Of a DNA stretch of 64,000 nucleotides, positions 61,681 through 64,000 are shown one piece after another. The position numbers and the translations under genes were made by a program. Position 1 is the stretch's first letter, and every line of letters begins with the position of its first letter. This stretch comes from Lithospermum erythrorhizon (lineage: Eukaryota; Streptophyta; Magnoliopsida; Boraginales; Boraginaceae), in contig JADFUC010001274.1 of assembly GCA_019722365.1 (NCBI GenBank), positions 496,001 to 560,000 on the forward strand, given 5' to 3'. The notes beneath the pieces are model-generated. The model saw nothing but the letters and a program-made list of their open reading frames with translations. It did not search any database and was not told the DNA's origin.

Positions 61681-64000
61681 CTACACAAATGACCAATTAA
61701 CAAATGATATTGCAAGACAATGAACAGAATCATTATCTCCAGCAAGGACTTTCCACGCAATCGCTTGATCATATGAAACATGCCTTCCCATTGTCGACAC
61801 ACAGATTCTACCAGGCAAGAAAGCAGATCCCTAAAACAACAGTACACATGAGTAAAGCCGCTAATATTCCTGATTTCTTTACACAATTTCGTGTAGCACG
61901 AACATTGAAATTTTATTTTAAGTAATGATAATGTAGGTGCATAACGTGCAGAAGATAAAAGTTTTTTGCACGTAAATGTACCTTTTGCATTATATTCGCG
62001 AACTCTAAAAATAATGCTTTTCGGCCAGAATCATCAAAAATCTTGTCAATAGTAATATCTTGTAAAGCCACTAGAGAGGTCTCCATCATGTCTAGCCCGG
62101 CCTGGTTTGCAAACACGAACACCGGTAGAGACTGCAGCATGCAAAAAACAGTCAACCTACTGTTTAGGATCTCTACTATTTGACCGCTTACAGACAGACT
62201 TATCAACAACATTCAACTTATATATTGTGTTCTAAGCATATTTAAAAGCTTTAACTCTTCATATAAAGACTGTAATAATCCAACATGTTCATTGAAAAAC
62301 ATGTTGAAGCTAAATGGAAGTTATAATCAAGTTAATACAAGTAATACAAACCTTTAGTGAACAGCATAAGATGGCATCTTGGTGATTCCAAAGGTTATTC
62401 AGCATTGAATCACTACCTAAACAATTGCCTCCGAGCAACTCTCCACCAACATGGAAACTGAAATAAAGTTTTTAGTTCAGTTGCTAAGAAACTGAGTTTC
62501 CTCTCATTGCTTACCTCCCCTACACTTACAACCATTGTACAGTATCCCAACCCTTCCATTTTCCCTCGAAACTCATCTGTTATTTGAATATACTAATAAG
62601 AGATCATACGCATTACCTGTAACTTTGGCATATCCAATGTGCCAGTGTTAAAGCTTCAGGAGATCCAAGAGAAAGATTTGACCAGAGAGCAGGGCTCAAT
62701 TGCGAAGGAGATATAGCTGTAGCAACCCTTTGCACCGCGGATATTACACTGCGAACATATTGGCTAGCCATTGAAGCCACACTATCCACAAGGTTATTTT
62801 CAACTGGGAATTGGAATGCAATTGTCAGTACTGATCGTCCAGAATAAGACGAGGAATCATCTCCCGCGTTATTATTTGAAGCTGGACCAACTTCGAGACT
62901 TGATGCAAGATTTAGGGTTTTATGAGTAGTCAAATCTCGAGTATCACCCTGTATAATGAACATCAATAATAATGCTAGTCAATCATAACTTCACTAAGAG
63001 ATTAATCAATACTAATCAAGTGGTTTAAACATTGAAGTTATATTTTGCAAGGGTGTCCTTCATATTGATACATGATGGAAACAGCCATCAGCTAAACATT
63101 GTAAGATTAACATTGTTCACATCAGTGAACAGAACAGGTCCAGTTGGACCAACATTGTTCACGTCAGTGAACAGAACAGGTCCTGTTATTCACAGGAAGA
63201 TGAAACCTTGTAATATCCACTTCTGTTTAGCTACACATATTTCCATGTACATTTTTTCATTAGAGAGAGCTCATATTTACATTCCTCAATTGAAATAAGA
63301 ATACTTGGCAAGAAATTTTATGAACAAGCATTCTTCCTATTGAACCAGGTCATAGCTACCAATCGAAGTATGACGAAGTATACAGATGAAGATTGGCAGT
63401 GCTGACCTTAACTGATTTAATATCTAATGGAATTATGCGAAATCCAGATGGTAGAAGGGGGGCGTCATCTGGAAACATTTCATCAATTGGAGCAAAAAGA
63501 AGTTCGAAGCAGGCACCAACTGCAGATTCATCAATTCCACTGCACATCTGCAATAAAATGAATGTTCAGAGACCAGAATCTCTTGCCTTTAACATGAAAT
63601 CGGTGATAGGTTAGGTATTACACATTAAATAGTAGATGTATATATTCTTATTCTTTCATCATGTGGATAATTTTAAAAAAGCACCTGTAGGAGGTGAATG
63701 TCCCTTGAAATAAAGGCATCTGGTTGACCCGGAGGCTGACCTTCTAGTCGAATTACTTCAAGCATCTGCAACATAAGGGATAATAAAAGGAAGGTAGAAC
63801 AGTAGAACAAGAATGGACATGATAAATTAGAGAAATGTGCATCCTTCAACAACTATAGCTATCACTATGACAACGTTAGCATACCTCTTCATGTTCAACT
63901 GTATGCCCAAGTGGCATGATGATTTGACTACCAGTAAATCTTGTTGGCCTCATTCCTGAATATGGAAAAGAGCCAGTCTTCAGTGAAGCAGCGCAATAAG
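61681..64000 (-). CDS. REV: HD-ZIP III transcription factor, REVOLUTA-like, 3' part only
   Basis: The C-terminal 343 codons or so of a leaf-polarity and vascular-development regulator; the gene continues past the right edge. Seven visible minus-strand exons: 63885-63955, 63685-63765, 63407-63547, 62617-62948, 62352-62457, 61982-62131 and 61681-61830. Segments GMRPTRFTGSQIIMPLGHTV and MLEVIRLEGQPPGQPDAF are from the region after the START domain. FELLFAPIDEMFPDDAPLLP and NLASSLEVGP resemble REV more than PHB/PHV or ATHB8/15. The C-terminus is the MEKHLA domain (GRICVSTMGRHVSYDQAIAW, then CLAISFVNWSFV and stop). The homeodomain, leucine zipper, START domain and any miR165/166 site lie outside the window. 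63956-64000 reads as intron. The family is certain; REV rather than another class III member is likely. Confidence 0.93.

Noticed and set aside
1..64000. CRISPR arrays, bacterial operons, prophage or integron signatures
   Set aside because: Intron-rich plant nuclear DNA; no regularly spaced repeats with unique spacers and no prokaryotic genes were seen.

Overview
This is a plant nuclear segment from a eudicot; the exact taxon cannot be fixed from the window alone. The reasons are AT-rich DNA, genes with many short GT-AG introns, and plant-specific families: an RLCK-VII kinase, a 492-residue plant catalase, a clade-C auxin response factor with a miR160 site, a CASP-like protein and an HD-ZIP III factor. 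The supplied open frames are mostly single exons, so I joined exons by hand using reading-frame phase, splice dinucleotides and family similarity. Every complete model below closes in frame.

Layout. 1-3.9 kb: intergenic, with a Stowaway-like MITE and a GC-rich island of unknown origin. 4.0-7.4 kb (+): PIX13-like receptor-like cytoplasmic kinase. 8.0-11.3 kb (-): catalase, convergent with the kinase. 11.7-16.8 kb: a decayed Mutator-like element (MULE) with long terminal inverted repeats and a broken transposase, bracketed by a 170-bp direct repeat. 16.8-29 kb: about 12 kb of gene-poor decayed repeats, including an integrase-like remnant on the minus strand and a second direct-repeat pair 8.1 kb apart. 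29.2-33.8 kb (+): double-BTB/discoidin protein of the At2g30600 type. 34.6-36.9 kb (+): class A GATA factor with a 5'UTR intron. 37-46 kb: intergenic, with a complete 3.0-kb copia-like LTR element (5-bp target duplication) and a 1.3-kb AT-rich tandem array of about 20 units. 46.7-49.2 kb (+): ARF10/16-type factor. 49.85-57.1 kb (-): 19-exon PP6 regulatory subunit (SAPS). 58.2-60.6 kb (+): CASP-like protein, divergent from SAPS. 61.2 kb (-): tRNA-Lys(UUU). 61.7 kb to the window end (-): the 3' half of a REVOLUTA-like HD-ZIP III gene.

The genes form no operon or single pathway. The ARF10-SAPS-CASPL5A block matches the order At2g28350-At2g28360-At2g28370 as I recall it from Arabidopsis, so it is probably ancestral microsynteny. 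ARF10-type and REV-type factors are both small-RNA-controlled developmental regulators. The miR160 site is visible here; any miR165/166 site of the REV-like gene would lie beyond the right edge.

I found no convincing undescribed protein system. The most unusual structures are the long direct repeats flanking transposon bodies, the telo-box-like array inside the MULE, the tandem array at 43 kb, and some splice-site oddities (a GC donor, a NAGNAG acceptor and a stop codon inside a donor consensus).
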